Shown here piece after piece: positions 24,592-33,367 of a DNA stretch of 36,630 nt. How positions within the stretch are numbered: the stretch's first letter is position 1; each line of letters starts with the position of its first letter. A program made the translations under genes and the position numbers. This DNA comes from an uncultured Eubacterium sp. (GTDB lineage: Bacteria; Bacillota_A; Clostridia; Lachnospirales; Lachnospiraceae): positions 1,838-38,467 of the forward strand of contig CAJUSH010000034.1 in assembly GCA_910589045.1 (NCBI GenBank), read 5' to 3'. The notes under the pieces are model-generated. The model was not told the DNA's origin and did not search any database. It saw nothing but the letters and a program-made list of their open reading frames with translations.

Positions 24592-25044
24592 CTACCAATA
24601 CTTTCGACTGCCCCATAAATTGCTTTTTTTCAAATCCAGATACTCGTTGTACGCCTTTTCCAGAATTTGTTTTTCATTGTTAAATTTCAACAGATGGTAC
24701 GCTTCGTGATACTTGTAATAGCCGGAATCCACGAAAAATTCCTCGCGTTGCGGTTTGCTGTAATAGCTGTCGCCCATCATCAGATACCAATGCACTTCCT
24801 TTTGCACAACATCCTCGGGAACGTTAAAAGTATACTGACTCTTACCCACATATTTGATAATGGAAGCCTCGATGCCCGCCTCCTCCTTTACCTCCCGTGC
24901 CGCGGTTTCCTTATACTCCTCCCCGCGCTCAACAGTTCCCTTGGGGAGCACCCAGCCCTCATATTTATTCCGATAGTTTTTGTAGAGTAATAGTATCTTT
25001 CCACGAAATATTACCACACCACCACAACTTGTTGCCTCGATCAT
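24592..25044 (-). CDS. NUDIX hydrolase
   Basis: This 150-aa enzyme hydrolyses nucleoside diphosphates linked to another moiety. The Nudix box is complete: G36, E42, then R50-E51-V-K-E54-E55-A-G57-I. The N-terminal strand (EATSCGGVVIFRGKILLL) and WVLPKGTVERG resemble diadenosine-polyphosphate-type members, but substrate is not certain. The start at 25044 has a clear RBS (GGAGGG). The longer upstream frame overlaps the PBP gene and is unsupported. It is 52 nt downstream of the PBP stop and may use read-through or an AT-rich promoter in the gap. Confidence 0.88.
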   Translation of the reverse strand: MIEATSCGGVVIFRGKILLLYKNYRNKYEGWVLPKGTVERGEEYKETAAREVKEEAGIEASIIKYVGKSQYTFNVPEDVVQKEVHWYLMMGDSYYSKPQREEFFVDSGYYKYHEAYHLLKFNNEKQILEKAYNEYLDLKKSNLWGSRKYW

Positions 25045-25096
25045 TGCAATCCCTCCTGATGTGGTTAAAAATATATAATCAAGAACCAGTATACTA

Positions 25097-26557
25097 TTAT
25101 TTAAAGTAGGTGTCAAACACAGACTTTGCAATCGGCACGCCAACCGTGCTTCCGCTGCCTGCATCCTCCACAAGAACCGCGATGGCGATTGGATTTTTGC
25201 CCTTTGCGTTCGCGTAGCCCACAAACCACGCGTGGCTCCTGCCCTTTACGGTTCCAAACTCTGCGGAACCGGTTTTTCCGGCAGCCACATAGGAGTCGCT
25301 TTTCAGCGCGGACGCCGTCCCGTCCTCCACAACGGTTTTCATATAACGGCGCAAAATTTTCGCCTCCTTTTCGGTCATGAGCCGCCCGTACACCGACGGC
25401 TCATACTGCTCCACCCTTCCGCCGTCGGAATTTTCCACGCGGTCTGCCAGATAGGGACGCATAAGCACCCCGTCATTTTGGATGGCACAGACGATCAGCG
25501 CCATATGCAGCGGGCTTACGAGCGTCTTTCCCTGCCCGATGGCGGTAGCCATAACCTCGCTCTCCCCGGAATCCGCCGAAAGAGAAAAACGGCTCCCGCT
25601 CCCCGCAAAATCAATCGGGAGGTCCCTGTTAAAAAGCAGCTCCTCACACGTTTCGGAAAAATCCCGGAGGTTTAAGGACAGCCCGATATTTGCAAAGGAG
25701 CTGTTGCACGACTTCGCAAGTGATCGCTCCAGATCCACCCCGCCGTGCACCGCATTTGAAAAGCAGTGGAGCGTGTAGCTGTCATTTGTAATGCTGCCGC
25801 TGCACGTATAGCTGTAGTCCTTATAATTTTTCGGATGCTCCCGGATATATTCCAGCGCCGTCACCAGCTTGAACGTCGAGCCCGGCGGATACAGCCCCTG
25901 ACTGGCGCGGTTTAAGAGCACCGAATCGCTCTCGTCGTTTGCGAGAATTGCATCCCAGTCCGTCACGATGGTGTTCGGATCAAAATCCGGCTTCGACACC
26001 ATCGCCAGAATTTTTCCGGTGCCCGGCTCCAGCACCACCACCGCTCCCCTGCGGCTGCCGAGTGCATCGCAGGCCGTCTGCTGCAGCCGTGCGTTCAGCG
26101 TCGTCACCAGCGTATCGCCCTCATTTTTCTTTCCCTCTATCTCGTTTACGACCCGCTCCAGCAGAAACGAATGGGAGCGCAGAAGCTCAAAGTTACAGCT
26201 CGCCTCCAGCCCCGTCTTTCCGTTGTCCGAATAGCCTACGACATGCGCAAACGTTCTGCCCTGGGGGTACACCCGGTTCTCCGTCCCGTCCGCCGCAACC
26301 CTCGTGGACGCCAGAACCGTCCCGTCGTCGGCCGTGATATCACCCCGTACGATCCGCTCGGCAAAATTGTCAAGCCTTGTATTATAGGGATTATTGATAA
26401 AGGTCTCACTGCGCGTAAACTGGAACCAGGCAAGATAGACGATCATCGCCAGAAAAACCGCGACAAAGCCGTAGGCGATACCCGCAAACTCCCTGTTTTT
26501 ATCCCTCCGCAGCTCTTTTGTCCGTTTGTTTTCCTCTGCGTCCGTTCTTTTTTTCAT
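25097..26557 (-). CDS. class B penicillin-binding protein (FtsI/PbpA-like transpeptidase)
   Basis: This 486-aa membrane-anchored D,D-transpeptidase cross-links peptidoglycan. One N-terminal membrane helix spans about 25-47. A short dimerisation region is followed by the penicillin-binding domain with STFK (S227-K230), SCN (283-285) and KTG (428-430). It is shorter than FtsI/SpoVD, lacks PASTA repeats and resembles the PbpA type that pairs with an FtsW/RodA partner. The ATG at 26557 follows GAGG and overlaps the 3' end of the upstream ftsW-like gene by 59 nt, so the two are coupled and probably act as one elongation, division or cortex synthase. Confidence 0.92.
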   Translation of the reverse strand: MKKRTDAEENKRTKELRRDKNREFAGIAYGFVAVFLAMIVYLAWFQFTRSETFINNPYNTRLDNFAERIVRGDITADDGTVLASTRVAADGTENRVYPQGRTFAHVVGYSDNGKTGLEASCNFELLRSHSFLLERVVNEIEGKKNEGDTLVTTLNARLQQTACDALGSRRGAVVVLEPGTGKILAMVSKPDFDPNTIVTDWDAILANDESDSVLLNRASQGLYPPGSTFKLVTALEYIREHPKNYKDYSYTCSGSITNDSYTLHCFSNAVHGGVDLERSLAKSCNSSFANIGLSLNLRDFSETCEELLFNRDLPIDFAGSGSRFSLSADSGESEVMATAIGQGKTLVSPLHMALIVCAIQNDGVLMRPYLADRVENSDGGRVEQYEPSVYGRLMTEKEAKILRRYMKTVVEDGTASALKSDSYVAAGKTGSAEFGTVKGRSHAWFVGYANAKGKNPIAIAVLVEDAGSGSTVGVPIAKSVFDTYFK

Positions 26558-27866
26558 CAAATACCTCGTCCTCCCTGATGATATATAAGCCCTGAATCAC
26601 TGCAAATATGATAAAGGTCGAAAGCAGCGAGCTTCCGCCGTAGCTCACCAGCGGCAGCGTCACCCCGGTGGAGGGGATAAATTTAATGACCCCGCCAATC
26701 GTGAGAAATACCTGAAAGCCGTACACCGTCCCAAGCCCCAGTGCAGTCAGCTTGTAAAACCGGTCGTGAATCTGCATCGCAATGTTCAAAAACATGAGAT
26801 AGGTACATGCGCACATCAAAATCAGACAGACCGCAAACACGCAGCCCATCTCCTCAGAGATCGCCGCAAATATAAAGTCCTCGTCCGCCACCGGTATTTT
26901 TCCCGGCATCCCCTGAAACAGTCCAAGCCCAAACCAGCCTCCGGTCCCGATGGCAAAAAGCGACTGGCACACCTGATAGCCCTGATTGTCGATAACCGAG
27001 AGCGGGTCGCGCCACGCGATCACACGGGTCTGCACATGAGAAAACAGCTTGTAGGAGACGACGGAGGCCGCCGCGCCCGCAGCCACGCCAAGCCCCAGCC
27101 AGAGCGGGCTTTTCGTGGCAACATAGAGCATCATCAGATACGTAACAAAAAAGATGAGCGCGCTTCCCAGATCCTTAGACACTACCAGCACCAGCACATG
27201 GGCCGCCGCGAGCACCGTCGTGATCACAACGTGCTTGAATTCTGTGGAATGATAAAACATCGACGCCACAAAAAAGACGAACAGAATCTTGATAAACTCC
27301 GATGGCTGCAGGCTGACGCTTCCGAAGGAAAAGGACAGCTTTGCTCCGTAATCCGTTTTGCCCGCCACCGCCACCAGCGCAAGAAGCCCGATTCCTGCCG
27401 CCGCGTAGAAGTACGGCAGCTTGTGCAGAAAATGGATGTGGTGAATCAGAAACGGCACGATCAGCGTGATCAGCGTCGCCGCCACCGCCAGCGAAAACTG
27501 CCGGATCGCCTTCGCCTCGTTCAGCCGCTCCAGCATAATAAAGCTGATGACAAGAAGCATGCAAAGGTTGTTTGTCACAAGCCGGGACGCCTTTTTGTAC
27601 AAAAAGCGGTAAATAAGCTGAATCGCACAAATGAGCAGCACCTGCACCGCAAAGAAAAGAAGCACCCGCACATCCTCCCTTACCGCGTAGATGACCAGAT
27701 AGGCATCCAGGTGGATCAAAAACAGAAAGCTCTGCTGTCTTCGGAAAATACGCTTCTGCCGCGGCTGGTTCCCCGCCTTCTGCAGCACCGCAAAACAGTC
27801 GTAGGTATAGCATGCAAACAGAATCATCATGAGATATTTTGATACTTCGGTAATAATCGTAACCAT
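26499..27866 (-). CDS. FtsW/RodA/SpoVE family peptidoglycan glycosyltransferase
   Basis: This 455-aa SEDS protein polymerises lipid II into glycan strands in the membrane. About ten hydrophobic helices are visible. The family motifs are in the second half: SLQPSEFIKILFVFF (about 205-220), KDLGSALIFFVTYLMML (about 250-266) and the C-terminal STGVTLPLVSYGGSSLL (about 395-411). The N-terminal region (about 1-120) is longer than in minimal RodA. RBS AAGGAAG lies upstream of 27866. Pairing with the overlapping PBP gene fits the SEDS-PBP complex; whether it is FtsW, RodA or SpoVE cannot be settled from sequence. Confidence 0.92.
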   Translation of the reverse strand: MVTIITEVSKYLMMILFACYTYDCFAVLQKAGNQPRQKRIFRRQQSFLFLIHLDAYLVIYAVREDVRVLLFFAVQVLLICAIQLIYRFLYKKASRLVTNNLCMLLVISFIMLERLNEAKAIRQFSLAVAATLITLIVPFLIHHIHFLHKLPYFYAAAGIGLLALVAVAGKTDYGAKLSFSFGSVSLQPSEFIKILFVFFVASMFYHSTEFKHVVITTVLAAAHVLVLVVSKDLGSALIFFVTYLMMLYVATKSPLWLGLGVAAGAAASVVSYKLFSHVQTRVIAWRDPLSVIDNQGYQVCQSLFAIGTGGWFGLGLFQGMPGKIPVADEDFIFAAISEEMGCVFAVCLILMCACTYLMFLNIAMQIHDRFYKLTALGLGTVYGFQVFLTIGGVIKFIPSTGVTLPLVSYGGSSLLSTFIIFAVIQGLYIIREDEVFDEKKNGRRGKQTDKRAAEG

Positions 27867-27967
27867 AACACGTTCTTCCTTTTGGGTCCGTTAATATCGG
27901 TCGTTTTACATATCCGCCCCGTTTTAAAACGGACGGCCGGGCACCCTCACCGGATACGGCGCAGCCT

Positions 27968-30157
27968 TTACTCCACGCCCCGCTTAAAATGCCCCCGGGT
28001 CGTCTCGCCCAATAAAGCGCTCTCCCCGTTTGCTGTGCATTGCTCATAGGCGTCAAGCACCGCAGCCACCGCAGCCGCATCCTCCACCGTAAAATCCATG
28101 CACAGCATGGAGGGCGCGATTTTTTCCACCTCGCCCTGCGCCGCTTTATCAAAAAGCACCGTAGGCAGTGCATTGTAAATGACATTACAGCAGACCCCGC
28201 AGTAATTTTTCACCGGCAGGCGCTTCCCGCAGCGATCGGTCAGAAAAAGCTGCTTCATCCGGCCGTCGCAGCCATAGACGGTTTTATTTACGCACTGCAC
28301 GCTCACCATAAAGGGCGCATGCCCGTAAATCGTCAGGATACTTCCTTCGCCGGCACGGCGGCGCAGCTCCTTTGCATTCAATTCCAGCGGAAGCATCTGC
28401 TTTTCATAGCCCAATTGCCGAAAAAATTCCCCTGCACGGTTTGAAAAGGTGTACAGCGAAGCGTCAAGCCATACCTGCCTGGCACCCATCCGCTTCAAAA
28501 ATCCAAGGGAATCATAATTTTTTGCAAGAAATCCTTCAACTTGTCCGTCTTTTTGCATCTTTTCTATGCAAATCCAAAGCTGTTCATATGCCCGCACCGC
28601 GTCTCTTCGCAGGACGGGCGGAAATGCAAGCATCAGCTTTTTGTGAAATTTGTGGCACAGCTCTGCCGCCTCCTCCAGCACTGCCAAAAGCTCTGCCTGC
28701 GCGTAGCTTTGCAGCCGCAGCGCGGCCGTTCCCACAAATGCCCGCCTCACACAGACGCGAAGCTGCGCTGCGGTATCGCACACCACAAGCAGCTCCTTAC
28801 GGCCTGTCCCTTTCACTTTCTTTAACGAATCCGGGGACGGAATGTATTCCGGGGCATTTCGCCGAAAGCCCTTCAAAACCGCTTCCCGGAGTGTAGAAAG
28901 CGCTTCCCTGCGCAGCGTTTTCAAAAACTGCTTCGGGATAAAGCAGCCCTCCATAAGCTCCACTGTCAGCTCGTCCATGAGAAATACCGTATCGCCGGTC
29001 CGGCGCAGCACCTGCTCCACCTCTGCCGCGCCTGTAGGCGCGCGCAGCGCCGTCTCGGCCACACCGCCTGTTCCCGTAATCACGGTTTTGCTTTCCGCAT
29101 CCGTCAGGCTTAAGGTGATCCGCTCCCCGGCCGCACACCGAACGTGCCCCCGGATCTTCCGTTTTCCGGCGGCAGGAGCCGTCCACTCGCACGCCTTTGC
29201 CGTGTGCTTGGGCGATTTTACGCTGATCATCGACCGCCCGGTCTCACCCCGCAGATATCCGCTCGTAAAGCCGTCCCGGTTTCCAAGCGCCAGCAGACGC
29301 TGCCGGTCTGATTCTGCAACTGCATAATCGCCGCCTGCCTCCAGCAGATCCAGATAATGCCGGTAAATTTCCGTGACCCCCGCCGCATACCCGGTCTGCT
29401 TCATGCGCCCCTCGATCTTTAAGGAAGAAACCCCCGCCCGTGCAAGCTCCGGCAGGAAATCGATGGTGCACAGATCCCTGGGGCTTAAGGGGTAAAGCTC
29501 CTGTCCCTTCGCCTTTTTTGCACCCGAAAACGGACCGGCATCCCCCGCAACCGAATAGGGCAGACGGCAGGGCTGGGCACAGCGCCCGCGGTTCCCGCTT
29601 CTGCCGCCCAGCAGACTGCTGAACAGGCACTGTCCCGAATAACAGTAGCAGAGCGCTCCGTGTGCAAAGCATTCCAGCTCGATCTCCACCTGTTCATGGA
29701 TGTCGCGAAGCTCTTCCAGCGAAAGCTCCCGCGCCAGCACAATCCGATCTGCCCCCGCATCCTTCCAAAAGCGCGCACCGTCTGCCCCGGTGATCGTCAT
29801 CTGCGTGCTCACATGAAGCTCCACCGCCGGAAAATACTGCCGGATAAAGGAAAACACGCCTGCATCCTGCACGATGACCGCATCCACGCCCTGCTCATAG
29901 AAGGGCAGAAAATAATCGTAGAGCTGCTCCTCAAGCTCCCTGTTTTTCAGGAGCGTGTTCACCGTCAGATGGAGCCTTTTTCCCATCAGATGCGTGTAGT
30001 CAATCGCATCCTTCAGCTCCTCCTCCGTAAAATTTTTTGCGTAAGCGCGCGCGCCAAACTGTGCACCACCCACGTACACCGCGTCCGCCCCCGCTGCCAG
30101 CACCGCCCGCAGTGTTTCGGGCGAGCCGGCCGGGGCGAGCAATTCCATGTTTCCCAT
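27968..30157 (-). CDS. peptidase U32 family protein (RlhA/TrhP-like, with DUF3656)
   Basis: This 729-aa U32 protein has the N-terminal signature MELLAPAGSPETLRAVLAAGADAVYVG and later ELECFAHGALCYCYSGQCLFSSLLGGRSGNRGRCAQPCR (about 168-206), whose cysteines belong to the conserved U32 set. A later DUF3656-type region and a second cysteine cluster (CGVCCN, about 665) follow. Proteins of this family are now linked to hydroxylation of tRNA uridine (TrhP) or 23S rRNA C2501 (RlhA) rather than proteolysis. The size and DUF3656 favour the RlhA-like group. The start at 30157 (MGNMELL) has GAGG six bases upstream. Confidence 0.85.
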   Translation of the reverse strand: MGNMELLAPAGSPETLRAVLAAGADAVYVGGAQFGARAYAKNFTEEELKDAIDYTHLMGKRLHLTVNTLLKNRELEEQLYDYFLPFYEQGVDAVIVQDAGVFSFIRQYFPAVELHVSTQMTITGADGARFWKDAGADRIVLARELSLEELRDIHEQVEIELECFAHGALCYCYSGQCLFSSLLGGRSGNRGRCAQPCRLPYSVAGDAGPFSGAKKAKGQELYPLSPRDLCTIDFLPELARAGVSSLKIEGRMKQTGYAAGVTEIYRHYLDLLEAGGDYAVAESDRQRLLALGNRDGFTSGYLRGETGRSMISVKSPKHTAKACEWTAPAAGKRKIRGHVRCAAGERITLSLTDAESKTVITGTGGVAETALRAPTGAAEVEQVLRRTGDTVFLMDELTVELMEGCFIPKQFLKTLRREALSTLREAVLKGFRRNAPEYIPSPDSLKKVKGTGRKELLVVCDTAAQLRVCVRRAFVGTAALRLQSYAQAELLAVLEEAAELCHKFHKKLMLAFPPVLRRDAVRAYEQLWICIEKMQKDGQVEGFLAKNYDSLGFLKRMGARQVWLDASLYTFSNRAGEFFRQLGYEKQMLPLELNAKELRRRAGEGSILTIYGHAPFMVSVQCVNKTVYGCDGRMKQLFLTDRCGKRLPVKNYCGVCCNVIYNALPTVLFDKAAQGEVEKIAPSMLCMDFTVEDAAAVAAVLDAYEQCTANGESALLGETTRGHFKRGVE

Positions 30158-30211
30158 TCTTCGCCTCACCATAATAAGCAGTTACCGTCCAACGACTTTT
30201 TCACGATTACA

Positions 30212-30239
30212 AAAAGGGAACGATTACGCCGTCCCCTTT
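30212..30239 (-). terminator. terminator after zapA
   Basis: The minus-strand stem AAAGGGGACG/CGTTCCCTTT has one G-U pair and a 7-nt loop, followed by TTTTTG. It lies just past the zapA stop and probably separates zapA from the U32 gene. Confidence 0.65.
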
Positions 30240-30246
30240 GTAGCTT

Positions 30247-30720
30247 CTATTTCAGCAACACCTCTTCCAAATCCGCCGTCAGACGCTCGTTTTTCTCCAC
30301 AAGCTCTCGCTTCTCCTTGGCGGCCTCCTCCAGCAGCGCCTGAAACGCCTCGTTCTGGCTCTTCACAAGCTCCAGTTTGGAGGTCGCCTCCGCAAGCTTG
30401 CTGCTCGTCTCATCCAGCTGCATCTGTGCGTCCACAAGCTGATGCTTCAGATCAAAAATTTCCTTTTCCAGCTCGGAAAATTTCGAGCCGGCCGTGCCCG
30501 CCTGCTCCTTCGCCTTGAAATAATCATCCGCCAGGTTAAGCTGGAGCATGATGTTTTTCATGTCCTGCGGGATTCGCTTGTAGGAATCCTGCTGGTTCAT
30601 CTCCGTAATTCTCTGGTTGATATAGGCAGCAACCTGCTGCATGTATTCCTCTTCCTCGAAACCGCTCAGATTATACTCCTTTTTGTCAATCACCACCACA
30701 GTGCTTGCCTTTGTCGCCAT
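30247..30720 (-). CDS. zapA: cell division protein ZapA
   Basis: This 157-aa FtsZ-ring stabiliser has an N-terminal globular domain with VVVIDKKEYNLSGFEEEEYMQQVAAYINQRI (about 7-37) and the LNLADDYFKAKEQ helix near 60. A coiled coil then runs over about 75-155 (LEKEIFDLKHQLVDAQMQLDE...). Firmicutes ZapA is often only 85-100 aa, so the long coil is notable but is seen in Clostridia. The start at 30720 follows GGGGAGG; a 21-codon upstream extension is unsupported. It is next to ruvB, a common arrangement with U32 and SEDS genes downstream. Confidence 0.87.
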   Translation of the reverse strand: MATKASTVVVIDKKEYNLSGFEEEEYMQQVAAYINQRITEMNQQDSYKRIPQDMKNIMLQLNLADDYFKAKEQAGTAGSKFSELEKEIFDLKHQLVDAQMQLDETSSKLAEATSKLELVKSQNEAFQALLEEAAKEKRELVEKNERLTADLEEVLLK

Positions 30721-30799
30721 GTTTTTCCTCCCCTGCGGCATATTGCCATTGATACCCATCCAGTATAACCGTTTTTTATCCAAAAAGCAACCACCCCGG

Positions 30800-31795
30800 C
30801 TACGGCATCAGACCAAAATGCCTGTAGCAGTACTCCGTCACCACGCGCCCCTTCGGCGTACGGTTGATAAACCCGTTCATAACCAGATACGGCTCATAGA
30901 CATCCTCAATCGTTCCGGAATCCTCGCCGATGGCTGCCGCCAGCGTGTCCAGCCCCACCGGCCCGCCGGAAAATTTTTCGATGATCGTGTGAAGGATTCT
31001 CCGGTCACTGTTGTCAAGGCCCATCTTGTCAACCTCAAGCAAATCCAGCGCGAAGCTCGCCACCTCACGGGTAATTTTCCCGTCGTATTTCACCTGTGCA
31101 AAATCCCGCACCCGCTTCAGCAGGCGGTTTGCCAGACGCGGCGTTCCCCGGGAGCGCCTTGCAAGCTCATAGGCTCCCTCGTCGTCAATTTCCACCTCCA
31201 GCGTTCTTGCGGAGTGCAAAATAATCACCTTTAATTCGTCCACCGTATAAAATTCCAGCCGGTGCATGACGCCGAACCGATCCCGCAGCGGCGCGGAGAG
31301 AAGTCCTGCCCGGGTTGTGGCCCCCACCAGCGTAAATTTCGGCAGGTCAAGCCGAATGGAGCGTGCCGTCGCCCCCTTTCCGATCATAATGTCGATGGCG
31401 TAATCCTCCATGGCAGGATAAAGTACCTCCTCCACCTGCCTATTCAGGCGGTGTATCTCGTCCACGAAGAGAAGGTCTCCCTCCGCGAGGTTGCTTAAAA
31501 TCGCCGCCATTTCTCCGGGCTTTGCAATGGCAGGCCCGGACGTAATCTTCACATGCACGCCCATCTCATTTGCGATAATGCCCGCCAGCGTGGTTTTGCC
31601 AAGTCCCGGCGGGCCATAAAAAAGCACATGGTCTAACGGCTCTCCCCGTCCCTTCGCCGCCTCAATATAAACCTTTAAATTTTCCTTCGCCTTCGCCTGC
31701 CCGATGTAATCATCCAGACGCTGGGGGCGCAGGTTTTTCTCTATTTTAATATCCTCTTCCTGAATTTCCGTGGATATAACCTTGCGGTTGTCCAT
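30800..31795 (-). CDS. ruvB: Holliday junction branch migration helicase RuvB
   Basis: This 331-aa AAA+ ATPase drives branch migration with RuvA. Motifs are Walker A GPPGLGKTTL (about 61-70), Walker B LLFVDEIHRL (about 108-117), sensor 1 VGATTRAGLLS, the arginine finger in LRDRFG, and a C-terminal winged helix with GFINRTPKGRVVTEYCYRHFG. Length is standard. RBS is AGGAG. It follows ruvA after 92 nt. Confidence 0.98.
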   Translation of the reverse strand: MDNRKVISTEIQEEDIKIEKNLRPQRLDDYIGQAKAKENLKVYIEAAKGRGEPLDHVLFYGPPGLGKTTLAGIIANEMGVHVKITSGPAIAKPGEMAAILSNLAEGDLLFVDEIHRLNRQVEEVLYPAMEDYAIDIMIGKGATARSIRLDLPKFTLVGATTRAGLLSAPLRDRFGVMHRLEFYTVDELKVIILHSARTLEVEIDDEGAYELARRSRGTPRLANRLLKRVRDFAQVKYDGKITREVASFALDLLEVDKMGLDNSDRRILHTIIEKFSGGPVGLDTLAAAIGEDSGTIEDVYEPYLVMNGFINRTPKGRVVTEYCYRHFGLMP

Positions 31796-31887
31796 AGCTT
31801 CTCCTATCTCAATTGAATTTTAAACTTTCCTATCATCATGCATGCATGATTTCTACAGTCGTGATCCATAAAGGCACGGGCTGTTTT

Positions 31888-32499
31888 TCACAGAAGCGCC
31901 ATATTTTTCAGCGCGAGCTTCAGCACAGCCTCCACCTCCGACTCCGGCGTGATTTCAATACCGGAGAGCACCTGCGACGCCTCTGCCGCAGAGTAGCCAA
32001 GGGATGTGAGCGCAAGCAGAGCTTCCTGCCGCACCCCCTTCTCCTGCACCAGCGCGGGATTTTTCGACAGTTCCTGCGACTGGGTAAAGGCATCGGCAAG
32101 CTTTAGCTTGTCCTTCAGCTCCAAAATAACGCGCTGCGCCGTCTTTACACCGATACCCGGCGCTTTTGCAATCGCCTTCGCATCGTCCGAGATGACCGCA
32201 AAACGCAGATCATCCGGTGTCAGCGCCGAGAGGACGGCAAGTGCCCCCTTCGGGCCCACGCCGCCCACGCCCAGCAAAAGCTCAAACACCCGCAGGTCGT
32301 CCTTCGTCAAAAATCCAAACAGGGAAAAGCCGTCGTCCTTCACCTGAAAATATATATACATCTTCACCTGCTCACCAATCTGCGGCAGATAGTCAAACGT
32401 CGCTCCCGAAATATGTACCCGATAGCCAATGCCGTGATTGTCAATGGTCACTGTCTGCTCGTCCATATCCTCCAGTGTGCCCTTAATATACTGAATCAT
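31888..32499 (-). CDS. ruvA: Holliday junction-binding protein RuvA
   Basis: This 203-aa tetrameric protein holds Holliday junctions for RuvB. The N-terminal OB fold (MIQYIKGTLEDMDEQTVTID, with GIGYRVHIS) is followed by helix-hairpin-helix motifs (LLGVGGVGPKGALAVLSAL and APGIGVKTAQRVILELKDKL, about 78-135). The C-terminal domain III begins at ALTSLGYSAAEA and binds RuvB. The start at 32499 overlaps the preceding stop as ATGA and has RBS GGGGAGG. Length is standard. Confidence 0.97.
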   Translation of the reverse strand: MIQYIKGTLEDMDEQTVTIDNHGIGYRVHISGATFDYLPQIGEQVKMYIYFQVKDDGFSLFGFLTKDDLRVFELLLGVGGVGPKGALAVLSALTPDDLRFAVISDDAKAIAKAPGIGVKTAQRVILELKDKLKLADAFTQSQELSKNPALVQEKGVRQEALLALTSLGYSAAEASQVLSGIEITPESEVEAVLKLALKNMALL

Positions 32500-32987
32500 A
32501 AAACCTCCCCCGGCAGCCGCCGCAAAATATTTGCCGCCACCACGCCGATCAATACGCCGGTCGCCATCCCCACAAGAAAGAGCACCGGCAAATAGTATAA
32601 AATCCGATAATTTTCAACCACAAGCGCCGCCACGAGAAACTGCCCCACATTGTGCGCAACCCCTCCCGCCGCACTGACGCTGATTAAATGAAGCGCCCGC
32701 GTCCGCCGGATGAGTGCCATTACAAGAAGGCTGAGCGCCGCCCCCGCCAGACTGTACAAAATACTGTAGAGGCTCCCGAAAAAAAAGCCCGCAAGCAGCA
32801 CCCGCGCAGCGGAAATAACAGCCGCATCCCGCTCCCCGCATCGATAGAGCATACAGACCATAACCACATTTGCCAGCCCAAGCTTTACACCCGGAATGCC
32901 GATGGGCACCGGAATCAGTGCCTCCACATAGCTGCAGATGAGCGCAAGCGCCAGGAAGAGTCCCAGATATGCTGTTTTATTTTTCAC
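32496..32987 (-). CDS. Gx transporter family / HepA-like membrane protein
   Basis: This 163-aa membrane protein has about five hydrophobic helices and is of the family annotated as Gx transporter or heptaprenyl diphosphate synthase component I. Recognisable parts are YVEALIPVPIGIPGVKLGLANVV (about 18-40) and GGVAHNVGQFLVAALVV (about 105-122). The GTG at 32987 is chosen because AGGTGAT, a perfect anti-SD match, lies just upstream; a GTG at 32996 overlaps the previous stop and is the alternative. It lies between a NusG-domain-II protein and ruvA, overlapping ruvA. The biochemical role is unsettled. Confidence 0.82.
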   Translation of the reverse strand: MKNKTAYLGLFLALALICSYVEALIPVPIGIPGVKLGLANVVMVCMLYRCGERDAAVISAARVLLAGFFFGSLYSILYSLAGAALSLLVMALIRRTRALHLISVSAAGGVAHNVGQFLVAALVVENYRILYYLPVLFLVGMATGVLIGVVAANILRRLPGEVL

Positions 32988-32992
32988 CTTTA

Positions 32993-33367
32993 TCACCTGC
33001 TGACTGCATCGTATTCCTGTTCCTTTCCGCCAACTGCCTCCACCACCAGCCTGTGGGGCAGGCAGACGATTGTCTGTCCATCCCTGGAAATCCTTCCCTG
33101 ATGTACGCAAAGACTGTCCGGGCAGTCCGCCGATTTCATATGCGCCCCGCCGTTTTCGATAACTACCACATTCACGCCGCTGCCCGACTCCACGGTAATC
33201 TCCTGACTTTCCCTCAGGCCATAGACACCGTAAAGCTCACCATCCACGGTAATGTGAATTTCGCTTCCCCCCGCCGAAAAATGATAGATGAAAAAGGTCA
33301 GCGCAAGCCCGAGCAAAAACAGCGCGCTAAGAAAGACGATATCTCTTTTCCCAAATTCACCGTACAT
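32993..33367 (-). CDS. NusG domain II-containing protein, membrane-anchored
   Basis: This 124-aa protein has an N-terminal transmembrane helix (about 8-28, IVFLSALFLLGLALTFFIY) and an extracytoplasmic NusG-domain-II fold with CPDSLCVHQGRIS and TIVCLPHRLVVEA (three cysteines; about 78-110). The start at 33367 follows AAGGAT and overlaps the miaB end by 11 nt. Proteins of this type sit next to Gx/HepA-like genes in many Clostridia and sometimes next to Rnf or flavinylation genes; an apbE gene lies 2.4 kb away. The function is not established. Confidence 0.85.
   Translation of the reverse strand: MYGEFGKRDIVFLSALFLLGLALTFFIYHFSAGGSEIHITVDGELYGVYGLRESQEITVESGSGVNVVVIENGGAHMKSADCPDSLCVHQGRISRDGQTIVCLPHRLVVEAVGGKEQEYDAVSR

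Noticed and set aside
26766..27842. Plus-strand frame of 358 codons inside the ftsW-like gene
   Set aside because: Antisense shadow; H/K/R/Q-rich translation of hydrophobic codons read backwards.
27919..27932. Palindrome CCGTTTTAAAACGG between the U32 and ftsW-like genes
   Set aside because: Stem too short and without a loop; no T-run after it, so neither a terminator nor a clear operator.
27175..28185. Minus-strand frame of 336 codons spanning the ftsW-like/U32 junction
   Set aside because: Different frame overlapping two well-supported genes; no domain and no RBS.
31835..31850. 16-bp palindrome ATCATGCATGCATGAT between ruvA and ruvB
   Set aside because: Simple alternating repeat in a short gap; no promoter elements placed around it convincingly.
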